A stretch of 64,000 nucleotides of DNA from Rapana venosa (lineage: Eukaryota > Mollusca > Gastropoda > Neogastropoda > Muricidae). The stretch lies in NCBI GenBank assembly GCA_028751875.1, contig CM054140.1:14482271-14546270 (forward strand), in the 5' to 3' direction. Every line of letters starts with the position of its first letter. The first letter of the stretch is position 1. A model generated the notes under the pieces. The model ran no database searches and was not told where the DNA came from. It saw only the letters and a list, made by a program, of their open reading frames with translations. This document shows, piece by piece, positions 1 through 19,546 of the stretch. Position numbers and translations under genes: made by a program.

Positions 1-362
1 AAAGTTAAAATCGGAAAGAAAGAATAAAAGAAAAGACATAAAAAGAAAGGAAAATAAAAGGACAGAAGAAAAGCAAAAAAAGACGAAAGTAGGAAAAAAA
101 AAAAGAAAAGCCGAGGAGACGGCAATAAAACAGAAACAAGAGGGAGAGGAGGAAGAAGCAATATAAACGAAATGAATGAAAAAAAACGAAAAAGCAGGGG
201 GGAAAAAAACAACAACAAAGAAAGAAAGAAAGAAAGAAAAGGCACTCTAAAGGAGGGGAAAGGACAACAGAAAAGTAGGAGGGAGAGAGGAAGAGGCAGA
301 CCCGAGACAGAGCAACAAACAAACAAACAGACAGAGAATTTTATAGTATCAAGCAAAAAGCG

Positions 363-397
<35 letters not shown>

Positions 398-1000
398 CAC
401 CATAATATAGCTTGATGCCAATCCTTCAATATTACAAGAAACAAAAAGTTGACTGTTCTGGGAATTTATTTACAATACCACTTTATATCAGGGTCTTGGC
501 TTTCCCTTGTAATTTCTGATCGTCCCTGAAGTCGGAATGGGGCTACCTAAATGGTTGCATGTGCACACCATTTCACCAGTGGTGAACCTCACAGCTCTAG
601 CTGAAGAATGACAGGGAGAGCAGCCTGACTTTCACGCAGAGAAGTCTGCTGTGACTTGAAGTGGTGTACAATATAACACAATACAATGTACTGTATACAA
701 TAAATGCAATGCAACACATGTCGCGTCATCCGGTAGGGCGTTAGCTGCCACACCCAATGACACCGACATGATCCTCCTCCTGCATTTTCTGCTCCTGTCT
801 TCGCTGGCTCTGCTGACTTCAGTGGATTCTCATGGCACAGGATTTGGTGATGTTGCCAGGGAGAGAAGCAGGTGGTCTGCCTCCCCCCCCCCCCCCTTTT
901 TTTTTTTTTTTTGTCCCAGTCTTGTCTTCATGAGGTCTGTAACTTGATTTCGTAGCGTATGGCCTGCATATCTTAATTTTCTTTCATTTATTTGTTAGAA
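1..1000. repeat. Low-complexity and dispersed-repeat DNA at the left edge
   Basis: Bases 1-360 are purine-rich (GAAA/AAAG-rich) and 361-396 are a (CG)5(CA)n tract. Around 530-605 lies a copy of a dispersed repeat ending in 'ggtgaacctcacagctctag', also found near 6150-6250, 13200-13310, 25820-25920, 36290-36400 and 40850-40945. Poly-C followed by poly-T is at about 883-912. I see no exon here; the reading frames in the purine tract are compositional. Confidence 0.6.
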
Positions 1001-1019
1001 GCTTAGTTGTTCTCGGACG

Positions 1020-1300
1020 GGGGTGGGATAGCCTAGTTGGAGCATTGTGCTCTCGATCTAAGAGCCACCACCCACATGCCCGTTCAAAGGAATCCCCCCA
1101 CCCCCACCCCCCTGGAGTTACCATCAGTGCCAACTCCATTCCCCCGAAAAACCTTCGGATGAAACTTATACACACTGAGGTCCCGTGTTTGAACACACGA
1201 GAGCATCTTGCATACGCGTTAAAACCTGCTCCACCTTTCATATAAGTAGGCCATTGGGTGCCGGTGGGAAACGGATGACAAAAGTTACAAAACTGTCAAC
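1020..1300 (+). mobile_element. tRNA-derived SINE, family A, + orientation
   Basis: The left end (ggtgggatagcctagttgga) resembles a tRNA A-box region. The body carries the family signature: 'actgaggtcccgtgtttgaa', then 'aaaacctgctccacc', then 'gtaggccattgggtgccggt'. The same body recurs in reverse orientation at 8505-8845, 12130-12385, 24531-24720, 41278-41455 and 63535-63790. This copy lacks the hairpin-bearing 3' tail seen in the others, so it is 3'-truncated or diverged. Confidence 0.6.
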
Positions 1301-1996
1301 ACATGTTATGTTTTCATCTTTGTATCAAGTCAGTCAGTCAGTCATCTGTCGAACAAATGATGCTAAACACTGACAGAAACATGCAACTATTCTTAAAGAG
1401 GACAACTCTGACAAGGTTGTCTCTTGGATATCATACAAAACCTTAATGTTTTCCCTTATTGGAAATTCCCAGTTTGTTATTGTTGTATTGCTGTGCTAGT
1501 TTTGTGGCTGTTGCTGTTCTAATTGTTGTTGCTGCAGCTTCTGTTGTTTTTATTGGTATTATCATCGTTCTTGTTGCTTTTGTTTTTACTGCTGTATAAA
1601 TGAAGATAAGGACAATGATGATCCCCTGACTGTCCCTTCTCCGCCCCCATCCCCCGCCCCTCACAACCCTGTCCTTTTTTTTTAAAAAAATGACCCCCCT
1701 TTTTTTCCTTCTTTTTTGTTTTGTTTTGACACAGTGCTCTTTCATATAAAAACCGAAACTGAGTTATCTGTTCTTAGGTTGCACCAACTGGGAAAATCAC
1801 TAGCCTACAGGTTATTACCACGTCTTTGTTGTTTTTTTACGCCAAGTTAATGCTTTTAAAATTATTGTAAAAAATGATTGAAAAGAAATCCGAGGAAACG
1901 AATTACTCATTGTTCTGAATTTCATTATGATTTATTTTTCTTTCCAGTTTGTTTTTCTGCGGCGCTATCTCCAACTGCGGAACACCTAACAAGAAG

Positions 1997-10916
<8,920 letters not shown>

Positions 10917-12040
10917 ATGTTCATTCCCCAGTGTGTCAGTAGACAGTTTGGGGTTTTCCTTCTGAGGAACACCTGGAGATTCTGTGCAGAAAGAAAGGGA
11001 AATAAGTGTCAGATGGGTCCTTTTTCCTTAAATTTTTTTTTGGTAATAATTTTTTTTAGCAATAAATTGATGCATCAAAAGACAAATCATGCTTCCCTCA
11101 TCCCTCCCCCATAAACTTCATTCACTGCAGAAGAGATTTCATCTAGAAAAATAGCATGAGTAAAATTGTTTAGTCACATAGAATAAACAAGGTACTTACA
11201 AATTTTTCAATCAAAGTTTGAGAACATGTATCTTGAGAAATATCATTGTGACACAAAATCACTTCTAAGTATGGGAAGATTTAATGGTCCAGGAATTGAC
11301 ATCACTGCTTATGGAGGGAGCTAGGAAAGCTGGTGGAAAATATGGTGTTTAAAAATTGGGGTGGCAGGGAAGGGCAGTGGAACGTGAAGTCCTGACTGTA
11401 CAGTGAGGAAAGGAGAAAACCAACTGGCTGTTGAAATCACATTCAGTCCTTTGTGCTAGAGAAAAGTACAGAAACTGAAATGTTTACCTTTCTTTTTCAT
11501 TGTCACAGTATCAAGTTTTAAGAGTGAATGGTAATTGACTGGCTGCATGTAAAATGGGAGAGAGCAGATCTAATTGAGCTCGGAGCACAGTGTGCGTTGA
11601 GGTTTTTCGTGTCCGTTTATTTGCTTATTCATGAAGTTTTGTCTCTTGCTTTCTTAAAGTAAAACTGTTTGCAATTAAATTGTTTAATGTCGCATGAGCA
11701 TATGCTTTGTGATTGTTGTGCTGTGTAAAAGGTTTGACAAGTGTTTTCCAGAGATCACTGAATAATTGGTCTGTCCTGCTCAACAGTAGATTAGCTATGA
11801 TGTACATTGGCTTTCATATACCACTTTGTGGCTTGTATATCTTTTTTTTTAATCCTTCCTTTAGGAATTAAAAAAAAGCAACACACTGCACCAAAACAAA
11901 CATCTTTTATAAAAGATGTTGTAGGATAGTTGTGGACCCTAAAATATTTAGAATGTATCAAAGGCATTTACGCTTTTTTTTTTTTTTCATACCTTGGCTA
12001 GAGCTCCGAGGTTCACCAATGGTGAGATTTTTGCATGTGC
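10917..12040 (+). other. COPS5 3' UTR and downstream DNA
   Basis: After the stop at 10914-10916 no further coding exon is evident. AATAAA hexamers occur at 11061-11066 and 11182-11187 and are plausible poly(A) signals. The region to about 12000 is AT-rich and largely non-repetitive; a T-run at 11967 begins the next repeat cluster. Confidence 0.5.
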
Positions 12041-12390
12041 AACTGTTTCCCTCCCCCCTCCCCCATTTAGGTAGTGACATTCCGACTTCTGGGGTGGTGT
12101 CTAAACATGACACTGTGTGCATGCATTTTTAAAATTATCTGTTTCTTCTGGCATGAAATGGCCTACTCTTTCAAAAGGTAGAATGGGTTTTCAAAATGTG
12201 CACAAGATGTTCTGTGTGCATTTGTACACGGGGCATATATGTATAGTCTCATCCAAAGGACTGTGACATTCAGTTCGATTTTCTCGTCAAACTGGGAAGA
12301 ATGGGCAAGGCATTGAACCCAGAACCTCACTGTTTGCTTGTTGGGCAGGTGAACGTCTTAACTCTTTTGCCAACTTCATTTTTATCTCTG
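12000..12390 (-). mobile_element. SINE family A copy joined to a 'ggttcacc' dispersed repeat
   Basis: 12000-12110 carries the dispersed segment 'gagctccgaggttcacca', then 'gacattccgacttct'. From about 12130 the SINE family A body follows in reverse ('gaaatggcctactct', 'gtctcatccaaaggact', 'tcaaactgggaagaa'), ending in a degenerate tRNA-like head near 12385. The same two-part order recurs at 37290-37500 and 37715-38185, so the segments may belong to one longer element. Confidence 0.65.
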
Positions 12391-12729
12391 CATTGGAAGC
12401 CTGTGAAGTGCTATTTACAAATTACATGCCAAAAGTGCATTCCCAAAATTTCCTTTCCAGCAAACATTGTTTGAAAGGAAATCCAAAGTAAAAAATTAGC
12501 AGTTCAAAATTTCAGTAGAATCTGCACACCTGAGTTTGTTCCCAGCTCTATGCTTGGAATACTTAACTAGTTTTGCTAGATGAATATTCTGTGCAAACCT
12601 ATTGTCATTTAGGCCCAGTATTCAATGGTCAAGACAAGAAATGTGGCTTGTTGATACTCCATTCCTAACCAAACTCTGGAGCTGCTATGAAAGAGCTGGA
12701 GAAATGGACCACATTTATTGGTGGTGGTG

Positions 12730-13000
12730 GTGGTTGTGGTTAGGCATTCACCAACTAACACCCTGGAGGTTACCCAGAATATTCACCCTGTCTCACTCAT
12801 CACACTGAGGAATCACTGTGAGACCATAAGAACATACTGGGTGAGAAGTTTGGATGCATGATCTTTTCCTTTTTATTTCGTTTTATTAAGTTCTTTTCAA
12901 GTGCGTCACCATATAGGCAGCCATACTTGGACTCGGTGAATTTTTTTTCTCCTTTTAAGGAAAGTGCTCTTTCAAAAGGAGTATAACCATGAGATTCCTG
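12730..13000. repeat. Dispersed repeat B copy ('aacaccctgg..gttacccag')
   Basis: Starts near 'gttaggcattcaccaactaa' and continues with 'caccctggaggttacccaga', 'tctcactcatcacac' and 'gaatcactgtgagaccataa'. Other copies are at about 28480-28555 (reverse), 28770-28800 plus 29513-29575 (interrupted), 30125-30280, 39215-39350 and 59370-59560. No coding frame runs through the copies. Confidence 0.6.
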
Positions 13001-13359
13001 GTTCAATATTTTTATTTTATTTTTTTATTTATTTTTTTTTATACCACTTTAAGTCATGAGATTTCTCTGCATGAAATTCGGGCTGCTCTCCCTGGGGAGA
13101 GCGCGTCGCCACAAGAGCAGCGCCACCCTTTTTTTTTCTTTTGGTCTGCAACTGTATTTGTCTTCCTATCATCTCCCTATCATCAAATTGGTAGGTTTAA
13201 TTCCCAACTGTATCCTCAAAGTTGGAATGCAACTACCTTAATGGTGGGGGAAAAATGGTATGCAAAAGTCTCACAATTGGTAAACCTCAAGCTCTAGCCG
13301 AGGAGCAAAAAAAAAAAAAAAAGAGCATGTCTTCTTCTTCTTCTTTTCGATGCCTTGTT

Positions 13360-14195
13360 TTACACTAAGAGACCAGTTCGCCTAAGGAATGTAGCAGTCT
13401 GTAGGGCATCCACCGGCCCGTACAGTTTTCCTTCTAGGGGTAATGGGTTCGGCCACATTTCCTCTCTCAGCTGCCTGAAGGCCCTGCAGTCCTGCAGGAT
13501 GTGGCGAGTGTCTTGCTCAGCTTCCCCACATGAGCACATGGGGGAGGGTACCACTTTCATCTTCCTGTGCAGATGTTGGTTCAGCCTGCAGTGGCCTGTT
13601 CTTAATCGGAAGATGGTCACCTGGTCTTGTCTGGTGAGGCTGTGGTAGCTGTCTGGTGGTGGCGTTTTCCTGTAGAGAGCCTTAATGATGGTCTTGCTCT
13701 CTGCAAGGCAGACAGGGTTTTCGGGCTGTTCATCTCGGGCGCCTATCTTGGCCATTCTGTCAGCTTGCTCATTGCCCTCGATGCCACAGTGTGAGGGGAT
13801 CCACTGCAGCACGGTGCGAAGACACTGGATGTTATGTAGTGCCATCTCTAGTTGTGGAAGCTGCCGCTGTTGAAGGCTTGCAGCACAGACAGAGCGTCGG
13901 TCAGAAAGACGACCTGGGTGTTGTGATCCACTCTGCTGCGGATGGTGTTTGCTGCAAGGATGATCGCTTCCACTTCGGCCTTGTAGTTGGTGCAGTAGAC
14001 GCCGGTTGCTATTGACCGAGTCTCCCATTCTCTGCTGGGATACCAGATGTAGGCCCCAGCTCCTCCACATCTGGTGGCATCTGTTGCAGAGCCGTCTGTG
14101 TAGACGTGGAGCCATGCCTCGTGAGGGTATTGATCTTCTATCATGGCTGCCGTTAGAGTTCTTTTGACAATGTCGCCCTGTTCAGTTTTCTTAAA
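13360..14195 (-). pseudogene. RNase H domain and C-terminal zinc knuckle of a LINE, frameshifted
   Basis: On the minus strand the upstream frame encodes the first half of an RNase H domain: VYTDGSA, GVYCTNYKAEVEAI, VVFLTDALSVLQAF. A frameshift near 13850-13880 moves the rest to another frame: TVLQWIPSHCGIEGNEQADRMA, then a long C-terminal region with CSCGEAEQDTRHILQDC, a Cys/His cluster, ending at a stop at 13360. LINEs of the I/Jockey/R1 group carry RNase H or such C-terminal zinc motifs. The polymerase itself is absent. The catalytic acidic residues of RNase H (D in YTDGS, E in AEVEA, D in TDALS) are present, but the frame is broken, so this is a dead fragment. Confidence 0.85.
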
Positions 14196-14345
14196 AGAGC
14201 ATGTTAAAAGCTTGTCATGGCTGAAGACAATCTCAACATAACTCGTCATGGCATAACAGCAATTTAATGTAGGCCTTGGCACTGGCTTATTACTATCAAC
14301 AGCTGACAAAGGATTTGGCCTGGGCCAAACATCAGTAACTGGCGA
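14196..14345 (+). repeat. Dispersed repeat C copy ('gcttgtcatggctgaagaca')
   Basis: Runs from 'aagcttgtcatggctgaaga' through 'gtaggccttggcactggctt' to 'ggcctgggccaaac'. Further copies lie at 33190-33300 and 39385-39565. Its first part is the source of the large minisatellite at 31109-33195. Confidence 0.75.
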
Positions 14346-14399
14346 CTGACTGTTTTAGCCTGGGCAAACCCTGCTTGTATCATCATACTGGACTGACTG

Positions 14400-17300
14400 A
14401 CTGTGTAGCCATGAATGCCAAGAGCAAAAAGGAAGGTCCCCTCCCCTACTCTTTTTGAAGACTAGTTGTAGCAAACCCGTAATGTAGTAGCTCCTTGAAC
14501 ATTTTTGTGGTTTTATTTAATTCTCCACAATTTTTGTAGTTCCTCATCTAGAGCTCTAATGAGATGAGATTTTGGCGAGATTTTGGCGAGATTATGCGTA
14601 TGTGACCGTTTTTACCCACCGTTTAAGGTAGCCGCATTCTGACTTCCGGAATAAATTTGCATATTGCAAATCCAAGTTGCTGTCACTGACGCTGTCAAAC
14701 ACTAATGAAAGGCAAAAAATAGATGAAACACCGACTCAGAATAATGTTAAAAACTTGTTTATTGGAAAAGCATTGACATTTACTTCAAAATAAAAGGGGA
14801 AAAAAAAAACATTGCACAAAAAAAGGAAAAGAAAGTTTTAGTGATAAATACTTCATAACTGTGGGAAAATGGTGATTTGTAAAAGAAGACTAAAATGTTG
14901 TTATCTCTGGACAGACATCATATCAGGGGGAAAAACACAGAAAAATGATGACAACCCCCAAAAAGTAAAATTCAAGTGCAAAATCTAATCCATCATATCA
15001 TAATAATAATAATATATGGAATTTGTATCATCAAACTAAAAGACTGATACCTTAATTAATCCGCCGGAATGTGTGATAAACACTAAGAGAGAAAGTGAAG
15101 AAAATCTGACAGGAAATCTTTACCAAAAAAAGTCCGTAAAAAAACCCACTGGAAATACCCCCGATGCAAGCTTCCATCATTTCTTTTATCACACGAAAAC
15201 CAAGAAAATGAACCCAACTTATCAACAATGAAACATACAAGAAACGCTGTGAAAATTATAGACTTGCAACAATATTAGAAGAAAGAAAGGAATAAAACAA
15301 AACAAAAAAACCCCCCAAAAAAACCCACAACACTGAAAATTATAGATTTGCAACAATACTAGAAGAAAGAAAAGAAAAAAACCACAAGCACCATATATAA
15401 TGGCAATGACCCCAAAGGAACCGATCACAAAACGGAAAAAGTATACAGTTCATGACCCATTGTGGACACACAATACATTGTGATAGATATGAAAAAATTT
15501 TTTTAAAAAGGTTTAAAATAGCTAAATTACAAGAATCATCGGGTATGACATAAACAAATTGATATTTACAGCTTACAGAGACTACAACTCTGTTTCATCA
15601 TTAAAATTGGTGTAAAACTACAGTAATTTGGTGAAGATACCTCTGTTCTGTAACACTAACAAAAACATTTCATTAATTCAATAGATCACACAGTGTATAA
15701 AATAAAGCATTCATAAAACAAAGTGCCCATAAATACTATACAAAAACATATAAAACTGTTTACAATAGAATTAAAATGATGCAATCAATGTGCATGTAAT
15801 AATTATACATGTGCTTCTCTTCTCCCCCTAAAAGAAATCGAGTTTTTAAAATGGTGACAAATTTAATGAGAAGAGGTGTACTAAAATGGAGAAAAAATTG
15901 ATGAGAATAGTTGTAGGCATAGTGAAATGGAGAAAACTTTGATGAGAATAACTACATGCACTTTCAGTATCGCAAAGAGCTGCAAGTTTTCAGATTCTGG
16001 TCTGTGTATTTATAAACAAAAACATGTACCACTTCACTGCATCCCTCACTGATTGTCCTGCTGCTGTTTATACTAATTTTTCAGAAAACAGTTTTTGCTG
16101 TGGAAAGACATGCACTGTCTTCCCAAGGTACGTTTTTCTCTAGCTCCTTCCATGCATCAAATTGACAAGTTCATTCATTGTTTGTTAAATTTTTTTTTTT
16201 TTTTTTGGGGGGGGGGGGGATTGTATGTTACAGTTATTCAGTTGTTATTACTCAGTTAAAATATAAACATACATCAGTTATTCAGTTATCACTCAGTTAA
16301 AATATGAACATACATGTACAGCATTTAAACGACGCTTCTCTTACACAAAAGAGGCAAATTCAAGTAGTAAATGACACTTGAAGGAGCTTCTTCAAGGAGA
16401 AATGACTCTGGGATTCAAAAACTTCCCTCACATAAAATATTGCTGGTATTCACTCAAAAGAGCACAAAAAGTGGAGTGTAAAAAAAAGTATTTCTTGTCT
16501 GCTGAAAAAAAAAAGTTTCTTCTTTTTTTTTTTATCTCATTCTCCTAATGACACCGACATGTAACAACATTGGGGCAAAGTGTCTGATCTGCTATCCCTG
16601 ACCTATCTTAAGAGCAGATGACAGCAGAAGGATAAGTATCGTGAAGCCTTTGCTTCAGGGATGTCATATCTCTACAGGAGGTGATAGGAAGTGGAATACA
16701 AAGCTAGAAAAATGTAAAATCTGTCGATAACTACAGACCATCTGATAAACATTGAAATGACTGCAAAGACATAATACAATATATTTCCTCACACACTGTT
16801 TAAAATGACACAAAAGTATCTACTGCACAAAAAAACCCATCAACACTGCAGCAATGATTATCAGCTGAAAACCACACATCGTTGGCATTAAAGAGTCGGC
16901 AAAAATTAGTTATTTTTTTCTGTCATGAGCATTTTTAGAAGCCATTTCTGAAGAAAGTTTCTGTGAACACACAAACTAACAAGCCAACAATGAAGGCACG
17001 TTTTTCTATGCCACACAGGCAAGGCTAGACCCGACACCCCCATGGACACAGGAGTGGTCGTAACTACACAGACATAGAGATGGGTCTGGGGATCAACAGC
17101 AATGGAATGGCAGATGGAAAAAGTCAGGCACAGTGCAGGAAAATCCTTCCATGTCCTTTGGTCTACAGCTCAGCTCAACCAGTCAGGTCTTAGATATATA
17201 ACTTTCACAAATTCTTCAAAGCTGTCCAAAAAACCAACAAACAACCCTCTTCTGTAACAAAAACAAGACGAGGTACTAATACATCTTCTTAAAACAAGCA

Positions 17301-17731
17301 CCAAAACCTCCTTTGTAACAAAAACAAGACAAGGTACAAATACAACAATCTTCCTGAAGCATGGTAACCTAAGAGAACTTTCTTCCAATTCTCTCCAAAT
17401 GATGGAAGTAAGCTTATTTACACAAGCGTATATTGAATGTTGACACCCTCCCCCCACCCATACCAAAAACAAAAAAGCACAGAAAAGGTTCACACTGCTA
17501 AGAAGTGCTGGGACATTTAACTTTCTTGAGCCTTTGAAACCAAAAAACAAACTTGTTTGGTTTTTTAAGGCAGGGAAAGGAAGACAATGTCTGGTCTTCA
17601 ACACAATGAACAGATCAATAAATCATCAAATTAAAAAGACAGTGGTGGTAGTTACAAAAAGTAAAGTATATGGATCAATCCGCAACATAAACAAGTGGTA
17701 TTAACAATAAAAGTAAACAATAAGAAATCTG
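14400..17731. other. Quiet AT-rich region, possible 3' UTR of a minus-strand gene
   Basis: About 3.3 kb with few repeats from the families seen elsewhere. Read on the minus strand, an AATAAA signal lies at 14758-14763, near the left edge of the block. Long untranslated 3' ends can look like this, with the coding exons then lying at or beyond the gap at 17732. Exceptions are a poly-T/poly-G run at 16190-16219 and a short direct duplication of 'acaaaaacaagac' at about 17255-17340. I see no convincing coding exon; the 144-codon minus frame at 17170-17604 has no recognisable domain. Confidence 0.3.
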
Positions 17732-18231
17732 NNNNNNNNNNNNNNNNNNNNNNNNNNNNNNNNNNNNNNNNNNNNNNNNNNNNNNNNNNNNNNNNNNNNN
17801 NNNNNNNNNNNNNNNNNNNNNNNNNNNNNNNNNNNNNNNNNNNNNNNNNNNNNNNNNNNNNNNNNNNNNNNNNNNNNNNNNNNNNNNNNNNNNNNNNNNN
17901 NNNNNNNNNNNNNNNNNNNNNNNNNNNNNNNNNNNNNNNNNNNNNNNNNNNNNNNNNNNNNNNNNNNNNNNNNNNNNNNNNNNNNNNNNNNNNNNNNNNN
18001 NNNNNNNNNNNNNNNNNNNNNNNNNNNNNNNNNNNNNNNNNNNNNNNNNNNNNNNNNNNNNNNNNNNNNNNNNNNNNNNNNNNNNNNNNNNNNNNNNNNN
18101 NNNNNNNNNNNNNNNNNNNNNNNNNNNNNNNNNNNNNNNNNNNNNNNNNNNNNNNNNNNNNNNNNNNNNNNNNNNNNNNNNNNNNNNNNNNNNNNNNNNN
18201 NNNNNNNNNNNNNNNNNNNNNNNNNNNNNNN
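17732..18231. other. Assembly gap, 500 N
   Basis: Exactly 500 unknown bases, the same length as the second gap, so this is a placeholder and not a measured distance. The right edge falls inside a LINE copy, so the missing sequence probably includes more of that LINE. Confidence 0.99.
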
Positions 18232-18965
18232 AAAGAGGAAATCAAGGGTTGGGCACGAAACCGTCGAAGGACTTGAAAAGCCCATCCTGCAAGGAAAGTC
18301 CGGGGAAGAGAAGAGGGGGCAGCGAGAGAAAGTGGGCCGAACATCCTGATTGGGAAAGGGGAGGACTTCAGTGTCACCCAGGAAACTTGCCCACGACCGC
18401 GCTAAGTGGATCCAGCTGGTCCACCGTTCGTCCACCATGCAGCGCCCCCACGACCCTGGCGGGTTACGGGACCAGTGAACAGTGAAGTGAAGCAGTGTGT
18501 TTCCACTATAACTGACTGACATCTAGGCCTATAGGCCTAACGACGATTGCGGGACAGTCAGAGGAACTCATGATTGAGGAAAGAGGTTTCCAGTATATCA
18601 AGACAGTGCAGAAGTACTGATATACGAATCATATGGAAAAGGAAAGGGCCTATCCTGCAAATCTGACACAAACAGTGATGGCTTACTGGTACTTAAAACG
18701 AGAAGACAGACACATGCCCACTTGAGGAACGTGTGAAACTCTCGAGACTGTTAATCAAAACAAAACAAAAAAAGGAAAAAAAAAGAAAAAAAAAAAGAAA
18801 AAAGAAAAACATCGAAGTCCGAGCATGGGCCACTCACAGAGATCCAGCACGTGCTGAACAGGAACTGACTTCTGTCTTCATGGCTGGTTGGTTTTTCCCC
18901 GGGTTAGCTTTTTCAGACTGGACAGGGGAACAAAGTTCGTGCCAATTGATATTCAATTATGAACA
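18232..18965 (+). mobile_element. LINE (family L2x) 3' end: RT C-terminus plus 3' UTR
   Basis: The right edge of the gap enters the last codons of a reverse transcriptase ORF. With small frameshifts it reads to AHDRAKWIQLVHRSS and RPHDPGGLRDQ, with a stop at 18476-18478. A 3' UTR follows, including the palindrome 'aggcctataggcct' and an A-rich stretch at 18760-18810, to about 18965 ('gccaattgatattcaat'). The reverse complement of the same 3' UTR is at 47255-47700, adjoining a much longer copy. 'L2x' is only a label used here. Confidence 0.75.
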
Positions 18966-19319
18966 TTAGGCTAAACAAACAACACATGTGATTGTGCACG
19001 CGTGTGTGGGTGGTTGCTTTGGTTTGTTTGCATGACTAGATGAAGCACTCTTAAAATTCCAGTTTTTAAAATATTATTATTATGATTAAGAATTGTACAT
19101 TTCAAAGAGCACTGATGCTGCTTTAGGGTTGAAGTCGATAAATTGGATATTCACAAGGACTTTATCATATCTTCAACAACAGTTGAAAAATCCCCTATCC
19201 TAATCCAAGAACCATCCACCCCACTCCTTTATGTTAGCAATCTCCCTCTATTAATTGGATGTTATTTTTAACTGATGACCTCGACCTATGGGAAGGAATC
19301 CAAGAAGGGTCACTCAATC

Positions 19320-19546
19320 ATGGATAAAGTTTTGTTTTTGCTTTGCATACCTGAAGAAAAGGAAGAAACAGACGCTGTAACGAAGAATAAACAAGATGAT
19401 TCGAAAAATGACGAGAAACTTTTGTTACAAGAGCAAGAAGGCAAGGACAACGCAATATCTGGAACGACAGAGGATGACTCGGAAGCAAAAGGAGAAAACA
19501 GTGTGGATCGCCCTAAAATTTACCCTTTCCAACTTGAAGTCAGAAG
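19320..19546 (+). CDS. Probable 5' exon of the DUF389 gene, acidic
   Basis: Starts at ATG 19320 (MDKVLFLLCIPEEKEE), which has A at -3 and G at +4. An in-frame ATG at 19275 has a poorer context and is preceded by an in-frame stop at 19269. The rest is rich in Glu, Asp, Lys and Gln, like the next exon, ending in IYPFQLEVR. The proposed donor at 19547 (gttgtt) is weak and its phase (2) does not match the phase needed at 23122 (1), so either a small exon intervenes or this is a separate short ORF that stops at 19571. Confidence 0.45.

Noticed and set aside
17170..17604. 144-codon minus-strand frame
   Set aside because: No domain, Cys/Phe/Leu-rich composition from AT-rich sequence, and an internal duplicated segment; not supported as a gene.
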